A stretch of DNA of 64,000 nucleotides from Sulfuricella sp. T08. GTDB taxonomy: Bacteria; Pseudomonadota; Gammaproteobacteria; Burkholderiales; Sulfuricellaceae. Below are positions 26,027 to 34,647 of the stretch, in pieces. How positions within the stretch are numbered: position 1 is the stretch's first letter; each line of letters begins with the position of its first letter. The notes under the pieces were generated by a model. The model ran no database searches, had not been told where the DNA came from, and was given only the letters and a program-made list of their open reading frames with translations. The position numbers were made by a program, and so were the translations under genes. Location of the stretch: contig NZ_DF967525.1 of NCBI RefSeq assembly GCF_000971475.1, forward strand, positions 23,353 through 87,352. Direction: 5' to 3'.

Positions 26027-28084
26027 ATGAAAAAACTATTTAAAAACAATCCGGCGATTCCCGGATTCATCCTTTTGATCGCGTTGGTCGTGGTGGGCGT
26101 CATGCTGGTTTTCGCCTACGCCAAAAAGGAGCGGGAACGCGACCTGCAAGCTTGGCAGATTCGCCTGGGCGTCATCGCTGACAGCCGCGTTCAGGCAGTA
26201 GATAGCTGGCTTGAGGCGCAACACGCCAGCCTGCGTGAACTGGCAGACAATGGCACGGTACCGCTCTATCTGATGCAACTCGGTGCGCTGGGCACGAGCG
26301 CTGCAGCGGATGTCGAACCGGCTCAGCTTTCCTACCTGCGCAACCTGATCCTCGCCACAGCCGAGCGGGGTGGGTTCATCGACAAGAGCAGAAGCGAGCC
26401 GCTCCCGGCTGGCGTGGCAATCGCTGCCAACACGGGCCTTGCGCTCCTCGACCAGAATGCCGCGCCTATCGTTTCGACACGGGGGCTGAGGCCGGACCCT
26501 GAAATCCGGCGTGCCGCCGCCGAGGTGGTGAAAACAGGCAAGCGCGCCACGGCCGGCATTTATCTCAATGCAGCCAACAAGCCCGTGGTGGCTTTTCTGA
26601 CCCCGGTGTTTGCGCTGCAGGATATGCGCAAGCGCGGAACCCCCATAGGCGTGATCGTAGGCGTCAAGAATGCGGAGGACGAGTTGTTCCCCCTGCTGAC
26701 GCGCCAGGTGCGCCTCAGCGAAACGGAAGAAACCCTGCTGCTGCGCAGTGAAGGCGGATCGGTGGTCTATCTCTCACCCCTGGCCGATGGCAGTCCGCCT
26801 CTCAAGAAGCGCCTTAACCTCTCCACGGCACAACTGGCAGGGGCATTCGCCATTCAATCACCGGGCACCTTCGCCAAGCGTATTGATTACCGCGGGATAT
26901 CCGTGCTGATGACAAGCCGGACGTTGACGCAGGTACCCTGGGTGCTTGTCCACAAAATCAGTGCGGCTGAAGCGCTCAAGGAATCGGACACGCACCAGCG
27001 TTTTCTGCTGACGGTTTTCCTGCTGGCCATCGCCCTGGTTGCCGTGGCCCTGGTCGCCGCATGGCGTCATGGCAGCAGCCTGCGCGAAAAGCAGGCCGCG
27101 CTGGCAGCAAGAGAAAGTGCGCGCCAGCTGCGCGGCCAGACCGCGCTTCTGCATTCCATTACCGACAGCCTTACCGATTTCATCTACATCGTGGACCAGA
27201 ATCAACACTTCAGTTTTGCCAACCGCGCCTTGGCCAAGGCAGCCAGCCTGGATGTAGCAGACTTTCCCGGCAAGACGCTGTCCAGCGTGCTGGGGCCGGA
27301 AACCAGCCGCCCGATCAGCGAGCTGCTGGCCAAAACCACGGATAGTCATCAGCCACAAACCGACACGATGGCACTGGCTTTCGGTGGCGCTGCAAGAACC
27401 TATCACACAACCTGTGTCCCACTGGCGCAGGATGAACACCGGCAGCGGCTACTGGTGATCTCGCATGACATCACCGAACTGCAGACAGCACAGGCCAAGC
27501 GCGATCACTTAATGCGCCAGGTGCTCAAAACCTTGATGGGCGCGGTGGACCTGTACGACCACTACTCCATCGATCATTCCAGCAAAACCATCCAGGTGGC
27601 GCTCGCCATTGGCGAAGAGATGCAACTCGGCAAGGGGGATCTGGAAGTGCTCGAGATGGCAGCCAATCTGGCAAATATCGGCAAGCTGGCGGTGCCCAGA
27701 GAGATCTTGACCAAGACCGAGCCGCTCAATGCCGAAGAGCAGGAAATCCTGCGCAAGCATGTCATGTACGCGGTAGAGTTGCTTAGCGGCCTCGAATTTG
27801 ATGGCCCGGTGCTGGAAACGATAGGCCAGCGCTACGAGCATATCGACGGCAGCGGATATCCGGCCGGACTGAGCGCGGACCAAATCCTGCTGACTGCTAA
27901 AATCCTCGCCGTGGCCAATGCCTTTGTGGCCATGGTCAGCCCGCGCGCATATCGCAACGACATGGGGGCAGAGAAGGCGCTGGACCAGCTTCTTGCGGAA
28001 AGCAAATCGAAGTACGATCGACATGTTGTTGCCGCCCTGTTCCATGTCGCTGAGAATCGGCCGGAATCAATCACGCTGCTCTGA
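26027..28084 (+). CDS. Cache-PAS sensor with degenerate HD-GYP domain (copy 2)
   Basis: The 685-residue paralogue of 18183-20255, with the same order: membrane segment (about 13-32), periplasmic Cache-like region, membrane segment (about 328-350), PAS (about 375-480) and HD-GYP-like domain (about 510-685). The catalytic HD is again lost (AANLANIGK) and the HHE position reads QRYE, while DGSGYPAGL and RAYR remain. The identical loss in both paralogues implies that the domain was inactive before the duplication and is kept for binding. Co-occurrence with a LapG-like protease in both copies points to a signalling role towards that protease. Confidence 0.88.
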   Translation: MKKLFKNNPAIPGFILLIALVVVGVMLVFAYAKKERERDLQAWQIRLGVIADSRVQAVDSWLEAQHASLRELADNGTVPLYLMQLGALGTSAAADVEPAQLSYLRNLILATAERGGFIDKSRSEPLPAGVAIAANTGLALLDQNAAPIVSTRGLRPDPEIRRAAAEVVKTGKRATAGIYLNAANKPVVAFLTPVFALQDMRKRGTPIGVIVGVKNAEDELFPLLTRQVRLSETEETLLLRSEGGSVVYLSPLADGSPPLKKRLNLSTAQLAGAFAIQSPGTFAKRIDYRGISVLMTSRTLTQVPWVLVHKISAAEALKESDTHQRFLLTVFLLAIALVAVALVAAWRHGSSLREKQAALAARESARQLRGQTALLHSITDSLTDFIYIVDQNQHFSFANRALAKAASLDVADFPGKTLSSVLGPETSRPISELLAKTTDSHQPQTDTMALAFGGAARTYHTTCVPLAQDEHRQRLLVISHDITELQTAQAKRDHLMRQVLKTLMGAVDLYDHYSIDHSSKTIQVALAIGEEMQLGKGDLEVLEMAANLANIGKLAVPREILTKTEPLNAEEQEILRKHVMYAVELLSGLEFDGPVLETIGQRYEHIDGSGYPAGLSADQILLTAKILAVANAFVAMVSPRAYRNDMGAEKALDQLLAESKSKYDRHVVAALFHVAENRPESITLL

Positions 28085-28262
28085 GCGTGGCCGGTCTTAC
28101 ACGAGATCCGCGTCAACTGCATCTGCCCCGACCCAATCGAAAAGGGAGGCAAGAGGATTTAACGATGGCGGCAAGCTCCGGCTAAGCCACCCCCTCAATC
28201 CCTCTTTGACAAAGGAGGAGGCCTGTCTGTGTTGCATCCATGCGATTCAACTTGACTGACTA

Positions 28263-29003
28263 CTAGCCCGGAACGCCGGCGCGCAGCAGCGGCTTCAACG
28301 CCGTGAGGATGCTGGAAAACACCTTGGAATTATCCTTCTCCAGCTCGGCCAGCAGGGTTTTCATGTGCATGCGCTCGGTGGGCATGCCGAAACAGGCCGG
28401 GCAGTTCTCCGGGATCACCGGCAATTCCGAGTTTTTCGCGAAAGCTGCAGTCTGGCGCTCACGCGCGTAGGTGAAGGGGCGGATCACCCGGATATCGCCC
28501 TTGTCGTTGAGGTAATGCGCCTGCATGGTGCGCAGCTTGCCGCCGAAAAAGGTCGACATCAGGAAGGTCTCGGCGGCATCGTCCAGGTGCTGCGCCAGCG
28601 CCAGCACGTTGTAGCCATTCTCCCTCGCTGTGCGGTAGAGAATGCCACGCCGCATGCGCGAGCAAAAGGCGCAAAAGGAATCGCCCTCCTGCAAGGTTTT
28701 TTTCGCCTGTTCTACGATAGCCTGGCTTTCGTAGAAATAAGGCACACCCAGTTCCGCCATGTAAGCCTTCAGCGGCGAGGGATCGAAATCGGGTGCTTGC
28801 GGATCCACCGTCGCCGCGGCCAGCTCGAATCTAATCGGCGCCTTCTTCTGCAATGCAATCAGCACGTGCAGCAGGGAAAGGCTGTCCTTGCCGCCGGACA
28901 ACCCGAGCAGCACCCGGTCGCCCTCACGGATCATGGAGAAATCGCCGATCGCACGGCCGGCGGCACTCATCAGGGATTTTGGCGGCTTGACTGGTTCGAT
29001 CAC
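28263..29003 (-). CDS. TtcA-like tRNA-thiolation ATPase (PP-loop)
   Basis: The 246-residue protein has the PP-loop LSGGKDSLSLLH and two CxxC pairs (SFCAFCSRMRRG and ENCPACFG), matching the TtcA family that thiolates cytidine 32 of tRNA using an iron-sulfur cluster. I chose GTG 29003, whose GTGA overlaps the stop of the upstream reductase gene; the longer frame reads through that gene in another frame and is not credible. It is about 60 residues shorter than E. coli TtcA, lacking the C-terminal extension, so it could be a TtcA-like paralogue with a different tRNA target. Confidence 0.85.
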   Translation of the reverse strand: MIEPVKPPKSLMSAAGRAIGDFSMIREGDRVLLGLSGGKDSLSLLHVLIALQKKAPIRFELAAATVDPQAPDFDPSPLKAYMAELGVPYFYESQAIVEQAKKTLQEGDSFCAFCSRMRRGILYRTARENGYNVLALAQHLDDAAETFLMSTFFGGKLRTMQAHYLNDKGDIRVIRPFTYARERQTAAFAKNSELPVIPENCPACFGMPTERMHMKTLLAELEKDNSKVFSSILTALKPLLRAGVPG

Positions 29004-29740
29004 AATGAAGCGCTCCGCCCGCCATCCACCGGCAGTATCGTGCCCGTCATGTAAGGCGCGTCCTTGACCAGAAATAGCACCGCGCGCGCGATGTCGTCGG
29101 GCGAGCCCTCGCGCTTCAGCAGAGTATGGGCGACGATGCGACGACGTTCCTGATCGTCGAAGGTGGGGTCCTCCTCCGGCCACATGATCGGACCCGGCGC
29201 CACCGCATTGACACGCACTTCCGGGCCAAGCTCATGGGCGAGCGACTTGGTCAGCGCCACCAGGCCGGCTTTGGCGATGCTGTAAACGACGTAACTTTTC
29301 ATCGGCCGCTCGGCATGGATGTCAGTGATATTGACGATGCAGCCATGGCTATGGCGCAGCTGCTCGGCCGCAGCCTGTGACAGGAACAGCGGTGCCTTGA
29401 GGTTGGTGCCGAGCAGGTCGTGCCAGTCATTTTCGCCGATCTCGCCCACTGCGGTCGGATAAAAGCTAGAGGCGTTGTTGATCAGCACATCGAGTCGGCC
29501 GTAGTGTTTCATGGTTGCCGCGACCATGTCCGGCAACAGCTCCACGTCATGCAGATCAGCCTGCACCAGTGCTGCGGAATCCGGCCGGCTGATGTTAAAC
29601 TCATCGCGCAGCGCCTCCGCTTCTGCCGCCGAAGAACGGTAGTGGATCATCAGATTTGCACCGGCTCCGTGCAGCCGTCGGCAGATCGCCGCGCCGACCC
29701 GCTTCGCCCCACCGGTAATCAATACGACTTTGCCTTGCAT
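29000..29740 (-). CDS. Pteridine reductase-like short-chain dehydrogenase
   Basis: The 246-residue SDR has the NADP-binding LITGGAKRVGAAI, the NNASSFYPT segment, and the catalytic YSIAK with upstream serine region NITDIH. The TGGxKRxG plus NNASSFYPT combination is typical of bacterial pteridine reductases (FolM-like), which reduce dihydromonapterin or dihydrofolate. The start ATG 29740 follows GGAGAAAAC; the longer upstream frame is not supported. It is translationally coupled to the TtcA-like gene and divergent from midA with 46 bp between, an arrangement I associate with betaproteobacterial genomes. The exact substrate is not certain. Confidence 0.85.
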   Translation of the reverse strand: MQGKVVLITGGAKRVGAAICRRLHGAGANLMIHYRSSAAEAEALRDEFNISRPDSAALVQADLHDVELLPDMVAATMKHYGRLDVLINNASSFYPTAVGEIGENDWHDLLGTNLKAPLFLSQAAAEQLRHSHGCIVNITDIHAERPMKSYVVYSIAKAGLVALTKSLAHELGPEVRVNAVAPGPIMWPEEDPTFDDQERRRIVAHTLLKREGSPDDIARAVLFLVKDAPYMTGTILPVDGGRSASL

Positions 29741-29786
29741 GTTTTCTCCATTACACTGGACTTGCTCCGAATTTATCACACTTGTC

Positions 29787-30956
29787 ATGTCCCCACTACC
29801 CGCACCCGACCCTGCCGCGCTGGAATACAGCGCAAAGACTGCTGCCCTGATCAGGCATGAAATTGACGCCGCCGGCGGCTGGATCCCCTTCAGCCGCTTC
29901 ATGGAGCTGGCCCTGTATGCACCCGGACTCGGTTACTACAGCGCCGGCATGCACAAATTTGGCGCGGCAGGCGATTTTGTCACCGCCCCGGAAATCTCCG
30001 CCCTGTTTGGCCAGACCCTGGCGCAGCAAGCCGCTCAGGTGCTCGAACTCACTGCTGGAAACATTCTGGAAATTGGCCCCGGCTCCGGCCGCCTGGCTTT
30101 CGACCTGCTCTCGGAGTTGGAGCGACTGGGACAGTTGCCAGAGCGCCATTTCCTTCTTGAAGTGAGTGCTGATCTGCGCCAGCGCCAGCAACATCTCCTG
30201 GCGCGATTCGCGCCAAGAGTCGATTGGCTGGATGCTCTGCCCGCTTCCTTCTCAGGACTGATCATCGGCAACGAGGTGCTCGATGCGATGCCGGTACACC
30301 TCGTCGCCTGGGGTGAAGGCAGCATCCTTGAACGCGGCGTGAGCATGGAGAATGGCCGGTTCTGCTGGAGCGAGCGCACACTGACCTCGGGAGAGCTATT
30401 CGACATCGCCACCAGCCTTGCCCCCACCCTGACCCTCCCCCGCAACGCGGGAGAGGGGAAAAATTATGTCAGCGAAATCGGCCTGGCCGCACGCGGCTTC
30501 GTCTCCACTCTCGCCGGGTTGCTGGAGAAGGGCGCGATCCTGATGCTGGATTACGGTTTCGGACAGAACGAGTACTACCACCCACAGCGCAGTTCGGGCA
30601 CCCTGATGTGCCACTATCGCCATCACGCCCACGACGACCCGTTTTATCTGCCGGGCCTGCAGGACATCACCTCGCATGTGGATTTCAGCGCCATCGCCGA
30701 GGCCGGCGTCAATCACGGCCTGAAGCTTCTGGGCTATACCAGCCAGGCCCATTTCCTGATCAACTCCGGCATCACCGACTTGCTGGCACGGGCCTCGCCC
30801 GAGCAAGCAAGTGCTTACCTGCCGCTCGCCTCACAGGCGCAGAAGCTGCTCAACCCGGCGGAAATGGGCGAACTGTTCAAGACAATTGCCTTGGGCAAAG
30901 GCATGGATATCCCTCTGCTTGGCTTTGCACGCGGTGACAAAAGCTGCATGCTTTAA
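29787..30956 (+). CDS. MidA/NDUFAF7-like SAM-dependent methyltransferase
   Basis: The 389-residue protein has the family start FMELALYAPGLGYYSAG, the SAM-binding LEIGPGSGRLAFDLL, GNEVLDAMPVH and DYGFGQNEYYHPQR. Homologues include NDUFAF7, an arginine methyltransferase needed for complex I assembly in mitochondria; the bacterial target is unknown. Residues about 212-226 (PTLTLPRNAGEGK) are the translation of a dispersed GC-rich palindrome and are probably an insertion. A decayed partial copy of this gene's 3' half lies at 37862-38027. The stop overlaps the stop of the convergent histidine kinase gene. Confidence 0.9.
   Translation: MSPLPAPDPAALEYSAKTAALIRHEIDAAGGWIPFSRFMELALYAPGLGYYSAGMHKFGAAGDFVTAPEISALFGQTLAQQAAQVLELTAGNILEIGPGSGRLAFDLLSELERLGQLPERHFLLEVSADLRQRQQHLLARFAPRVDWLDALPASFSGLIIGNEVLDAMPVHLVAWGEGSILERGVSMENGRFCWSERTLTSGELFDIATSLAPTLTLPRNAGEGKNYVSEIGLAARGFVSTLAGLLEKGAILMLDYGFGQNEYYHPQRSSGTLMCHYRHHAHDDPFYLPGLQDITSHVDFSAIAEAGVNHGLKLLGYTSQAHFLINSGITDLLARASPEQASAYLPLASQAQKLLNPAEMGELFKTIALGKGMDIPLLGFARGDKSCML
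30433..30458. repeat. Palindromic dispersed repeat inside midA
   Basis: CCCTCCCCCGC and GCGGGAGAGGG are complementary around AAC. This is the usual 'ccctcccccgcaa.gcgggagaggg' type of repeat commonly seen between genes in proteobacteria. Here it is translated in frame. Confidence 0.65.
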
Positions 30957-32251
30957 CCCAGGATTGTCAGGCGCGCTTCCGTACCACCGCCTTCGCGAGC
31001 CAGTAATTCTATTTTCCAGCCATTGGCGTCCGCCAGCTGGCGTGCAATAGCAAGACCCAGCCCGCTGCCTCCGGTTGCGCTGCTGCGCGATGACTCCAAA
31101 CGATAAAATGGCCGGAACACTTTTTCTGCCTGATCGGGTGAAATCCCTGGCCCGCGGTCGAATACGCCGATTCTGGCCGATCCTTCAGCACAATCGCAGG
31201 CAATGCTGACCGGTTTGTCGCCGCCGTAGCGCAACGCATTTTCGATCAGATTGGAGAGAATACGGCGTAATGCTACCGGCGCCACCTCCCTGATGCAGGG
31301 TAGATGCGCCCGCCATTCAAGCGCCATGTCTTGCGCCAGATCGCCGAGCAGCGCTGCCAGATCCACCTGCCGCTTTTCCTCTTGCCCCAAACCCTGGGCA
31401 AGCTCAAGAAACCCCCCGATCAGCCGGTTCATTTCTTCCATGTCGCGTTCCATGCGAGCGATCAGCGCCGGTTTGGCATTTTCCGGCATCATCTCAAGAC
31501 CAAGGCGGAGGCGCGCCAGGGGGGTGCGCAAATCGTGGGAAATTCCCGCCAGCAGGGTGGTACGGTTGTCCATCAGCTCCTTAACCTGTCGGGCCATGCG
31601 GTTGAAAGTCGCAGCCAGGACAGCCAGCTCGGTCGGTCCGGACTCCGGCAGCAGCTCCGGGGTTACTCCCTCCCCAACTCTTGCCGCTGCATCTGCAAGC
31701 CGCGCCAACGGGCGCGCGATGCGCCGCGCCAGCACCAGAGCGGTCAACGGGACGAGAATCACCCCCGCCACGATCACCAGCACCAGCGCCAGCATGGGAT
31801 GAACGTCGAGCCGATCGAGAGTGAAGCCGATCCGGATCATCTGTCCGCCAATCGGAATTTCCGCCCACATCCACTGGTTTTCCCAATGGGTGACCTTCAC
31901 GTGAATCGGCATCCCGACACGCTCAGTCAACGCATTCTCCAGCAAATGCAGGTAGGGCAGAAATCGCCCCTCATCCGGTAGCGGCGTATCTACCTTGAAT
32001 AACCACAGGTCGTGGCTCTTGGCCAGTTCGTCCTCGAAGTCCTTGCGCGTCTCGGGGGGGAGTTCGACCCAGGTCTGGGCGGACAGTACCATCAGCGCCG
32101 CCAGATCGTCGGCGGAACGCCTTGCCATCGGCAGGAATACGGTCGCCACCGCCACCACCAGCACGACCAGCTGGAACACCAGCAGGACTGCGGTCAGGGT
32201 AGCCGCGGTTCGGCCAAACAGGGTCGCCGGGCGACCCGGCCAGAGTTTCAT
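30953..32251 (-). CDS. Sensor histidine kinase, EnvZ/RstB-like
   Basis: The 432-residue inner-membrane kinase has membrane segments near residues 15-40 and 153-175, a periplasmic loop between them, a HAMP linker (ARRIARPLARLADAAARVGEG), the phospho-accepting histidine in GISHDLRTPLARLR, an N box in LSNLIENALRYGG, and ATP lid motifs FDRGPGI and GSGLGLAIARQLA. It is encoded directly after its response regulator with a 4-bp ATGA overlap. The signal is unknown. Its possible targets are the three exported glycine-rich proteins that diverge from the regulator gene. Confidence 0.93.
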   Translation of the reverse strand: MKLWPGRPATLFGRTAATLTAVLLVFQLVVLVVAVATVFLPMARRSADDLAALMVLSAQTWVELPPETRKDFEDELAKSHDLWLFKVDTPLPDEGRFLPYLHLLENALTERVGMPIHVKVTHWENQWMWAEIPIGGQMIRIGFTLDRLDVHPMLALVLVIVAGVILVPLTALVLARRIARPLARLADAAARVGEGVTPELLPESGPTELAVLAATFNRMARQVKELMDNRTTLLAGISHDLRTPLARLRLGLEMMPENAKPALIARMERDMEEMNRLIGGFLELAQGLGQEEKRQVDLAALLGDLAQDMALEWRAHLPCIREVAPVALRRILSNLIENALRYGGDKPVSIACDCAEGSARIGVFDRGPGISPDQAEKVFRPFYRLESSRSSATGGSGLGLAIARQLADANGWKIELLAREGGGTEARLTILG

Positions 32252-32958
32252 GCAGCACCCTCATCCGGTGAAAACAGATAGCCCTGGCCCCACACGGTGC
32301 GGATATAGCGCGGCTCTGCCGGGTCGAACTCGATCTTGCGGCGCAACCGCGTCACCCGCACGTCGATGCTGCGGTCAAATGGGTCACGCTCAAAGCCCTT
32401 GAGCAGGTCCATCAGATAGTCACGCGACAGCACCCGGTTGGCATGTTCAACGAAGATATGCAACAGCGCGAATTCGCCACTGGTCAAAGCGACCTCCTCA
32501 CCGTCCCTGACCAGTCGACGATGTACAGGGTCAAACTGGAAAGGCCCGAATCGGTAATTCGCCGGCGGCACCGGTTCCTTAGCCTCCCCGCGCCGGCGCA
32601 GCACTGCCCGGATGCGAGCCAGCAATTCGCGGGGATTGAACGGCTTGGCCAGGTAATCGTCGGCGCCTACCTCCAGCCCAACGATCCGGTCGATCTCCTC
32701 GCCACGAGCCGACAACATGATAATCGGCAAACTGCCGCGCGCCCGCAGCCGGCGCGCCAGACTCAAGCCGTCCTCGCCGGGCAGCATCAGATCGAGAATC
32801 ACCAGATCGACAGGCCGCTCTGCCAGGTAAGCGTCCATCTCCGCCCCGTCCGCCACCGCGCCGACCGCGTAGCCCTGCCCCGTCAGGTAGTCGGCAAGCA
32901 GCTCCCGCAACCCTGCATCGTCGTCCACCACCAGAATGTGCACTTTACGTTCGTCCAT
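32248..32958 (-). CDS. OmpR-family response regulator
   Basis: The 236-residue protein has a receiver domain with the phospho-accepting aspartate in LVILDLMLPGEDG, the acidic pair in VVDDDAG, and a winged-helix DNA-binding domain with SGEFALLHIFVEHANRVLSRDYL and RSIDVRVTRLRRKIE. I chose ATG 32958 (MDERKVHILVVDD); the longer frame adds an unrelated leader. It forms an operon with the kinase and diverges from the exported small-protein genes, with an inverted repeat at 33010-33025 between them. Confidence 0.94.
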   Translation of the reverse strand: MDERKVHILVVDDDAGLRELLADYLTGQGYAVGAVADGAEMDAYLAERPVDLVILDLMLPGEDGLSLARRLRARGSLPIIMLSARGEEIDRIVGLEVGADDYLAKPFNPRELLARIRAVLRRRGEAKEPVPPANYRFGPFQFDPVHRRLVRDGEEVALTSGEFALLHIFVEHANRVLSRDYLMDLLKGFERDPFDRSIDVRVTRLRRKIEFDPAEPRYIRTVWGQGYLFSPDEGAA

Positions 32959-33009
32959 GGCACCAATATACAAAACAACCTGACCTGCCGCCATGCTTCT
33001 GCTCAATTC

Positions 33010-33025
33010 GTAACACATTGTTACA
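33010..33025 (+). promoter_or_regulatory. Candidate operator for the OmpR-like regulator
   Basis: GTAACACATTGTTACA contains the inverted pair GTAAC/GTTAC. Its right half ATTGTTACA resembles the RstA box (TACATNTNGTTACA, 10 of 12 defined positions). It lies in the 165-bp divergent region between the regulator gene and the exported small-protein gene, where an autoregulatory site would be expected. Confidence 0.45.
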
Positions 33026-33123
33026 TTTTCCCGGTGTTCGGAAATGCTTCTGAAACGTCTTAGGGGGATGATGCCTCCATGGATACAACAAACAACACAA
33101 ACCAGTCACCACAGGAGAGCGCC

Positions 33124-33513
33124 ATGAGCAACCAAGGTTTCATCGCCGCACCCCTGCTCGTTCTGGCACTACTGGCAAGCGCTGGCGCAGAGGCGAACGA
33201 AAATCCGCCCCATGATCTTACTCAGCAACTAGCTCAAAACATGAGTGCTGAAGATCGTGCCGCCCTGCGCGAACGCCTGGGCAACCGGATGCGTGAAATC
33301 AGCTCGGCGGAGCAGTCGTTGATGCGCGACTCCGCCTATGACGGCAGGAAACGCACTGAAAATAGCGAAGAGGCCAGGCCGGATCAGCGCAGCGGCAGAA
33401 ACGAAGGAGGCGGCTACGGCCGAGGCCTCGAATCTCGCCAGGGCGGTGGCGGTGGCAATGGCGGCATGGGTGGTGGCATGGGCGGCAGTGGCGGTGGCAG
33501 GCGGGGTCGTTAG
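33124..33513 (+). CDS. Small exported protein with glycine-rich tail
   Basis: The 129-residue protein has a signal peptide (MSNQGFIAAPLLVLALLASAGAEA, split here as roughly residues 1-24), a helical charged middle (MSAEDRAALRERLGNRMREI) and a Gly/Arg/Met-rich tail. ATG 33124 follows AGGAGA; an upstream in-frame ATG at 33079 is less likely. I do not recognise a family. With the next two genes it forms a cluster of three small exported proteins facing away from a two-component system, suggesting an envelope stress role. Confidence 0.7.
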   Translation: MSNQGFIAAPLLVLALLASAGAEANENPPHDLTQQLAQNMSAEDRAALRERLGNRMREISSAEQSLMRDSAYDGRKRTENSEEARPDQRSGRNEGGGYGRGLESRQGGGGGNGGMGGGMGGSGGGRRGR

Positions 33514-33580
33514 CCAATAAATCATCCAGCGTAATGACTTGAACCAAGAGAATGGCAACATCCAACAAGGAGTATCAAAA

Positions 33581-34081
33581 ATGCGCACAATATTCACTTT
33601 TGCCATCGCGGCAACAACCGGACTGACCGGCCTTGCCACGGCGGCGGACTTCACTGACACCGCACCGGTTATCTCCAGCACCCCGATTTACCGCCAAATC
33701 TCCGAACCTCGCCAGGAGTGCTGGACGGAAACGGTGGGCTCCGGCCAGGTGCGCCAGGAAAAATCCTATGGCGGCGCCGTCATCGGCGGCTTGGCGGGCG
33801 CGCTGCTGGGCAGCCAGGTCGGACAGGGAAACGGACGTACCGCCGCCGCCGCAGTAGGCGCCGCCACCGGCGCGCTAGTCGGTGACCGAATGGACAACTC
33901 GGCGCAGGAGTATGCACCAAGACAAGTTCAGCGCTGCCACCAGGTTGAGACCTCGCGCCAGGAGCTCTCGGGCTACAACGTAGTGTACCGCTTCCATGGC
34001 AGAGACATCACCACCACCCTGCCCTACAACCCCGGAAGTTATGTCCGGCTCGGCATCAACGTACTCGGCGCCGGCAGTTAA
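33581..34081 (+). CDS. Glycine-zipper 2TM exported protein
   Basis: The 166-residue protein has a signal peptide (about 1-21) and a glycine-zipper segment (GGAVIGGLAGALLGSQVGQG followed by ATGALVGDRM) of the 17-kDa surface antigen/glycine-zipper 2TM type, then RCHQVETSRQ, a short beta-rich end and two cysteines (CWTE and RCHQ). Such proteins sit in the envelope, usually at the outer membrane. ATG 33581 follows AAGGAG. It is the second of three small exported genes in a row. Confidence 0.85.
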   Translation: MRTIFTFAIAATTGLTGLATAADFTDTAPVISSTPIYRQISEPRQECWTETVGSGQVRQEKSYGGAVIGGLAGALLGSQVGQGNGRTAAAAVGAATGALVGDRMDNSAQEYAPRQVQRCHQVETSRQELSGYNVVYRFHGRDITTTLPYNPGSYVRLGINVLGAGS

Positions 34082-34114
34082 GGTTTTTTGTCGATCCACT
34101 GTAAGGAGAAAGAA

Positions 34115-34474
34115 ATGCGTAAATCCACATTAATCGTTGCACTCGCCGCCCTGACCCTGGGTGTTTCCACCGTTACGTTCGCCCGAGGAGGTGGCGGTGG
34201 TGGGGGTGGAATGGGTGGCGGTTCCGGCCAGATGGGTGGAGGCGGAGGGATGAGCGGGGGCCAAATGAGCGGTTCGGGCATGTCCAACCAGAACGCCCAG
34301 ACACAACCCGACGCCACGCGTGGTCAAGATCGCGCACAAGAGCGCATGCAGCAGAAGGAAGAACGTACACAGGAACAGACCCAGGAGCGCGCCACGGAAC
34401 AAACCCAAACCAGGACGCGCGATCGCGACCGCGTACATCAGCCGCAAACCGGCACGACCACGACGCCCCAGTAA
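34115..34474 (+). CDS. Small exported Gly/Met-rich and Gln/Arg-rich protein
   Basis: The 119-residue protein starts with a signal peptide (MRKSTLIVALAALTLGVSTVTFA), then a Gly/Met stretch (GGGMGGGSGQMGGGGGMSGG) and a hydrophilic Gln/Glu/Arg/Thr-rich tail. Low complexity prevents family assignment. The strong AAGGAG at the right distance from ATG 34115 supports translation. Methionine-rich exported proteins sometimes bind copper or resist oxidants, but that is only a possibility here. Hairpins follow the stop. Confidence 0.7.
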   Translation: MRKSTLIVALAALTLGVSTVTFARGGGGGGGGMGGGSGQMGGGGGMSGGQMSGSGMSNQNAQTQPDATRGQDRAQERMQQKEERTQEQTQERATEQTQTRTRDRDRVHQPQTGTTTTPQ

Positions 34475-34482
34475 CAGACCAA

Positions 34483-34557
34483 CCAGCCCCGCTCGCATCG
34501 CGAGCAGGGCTGGAGCATCCTTCCTCCCCTTTGCTCGGCCTCGCGCCGAGCTTTTTT
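34483..34557 (+). terminator. Two successive hairpins ending the small exported gene cluster
   Basis: The first, at 34483-34513, pairs CCAGCCC and GCTCGC with their complements around ATC. The second, GCTCGGC and GCCGAGC at 34533-34551 followed by TTTTTT, is a standard intrinsic terminator. Confidence 0.85.
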
Positions 34558-34647
34558 CGTTCGGCGCGATCACGCCACCATCTCTTGCAAGTTTTTACTT
34601 AATTACATAAAGTGACCTCTCAGGAACATCCATGGAGAAGCTCAAAG

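Noticed and set aside
29004..29183. N-terminal extension of the TtcA-like protein
   Set aside because: It lies inside the reductase gene in a different frame; GTG 29003 overlapping the reductase stop fits better.
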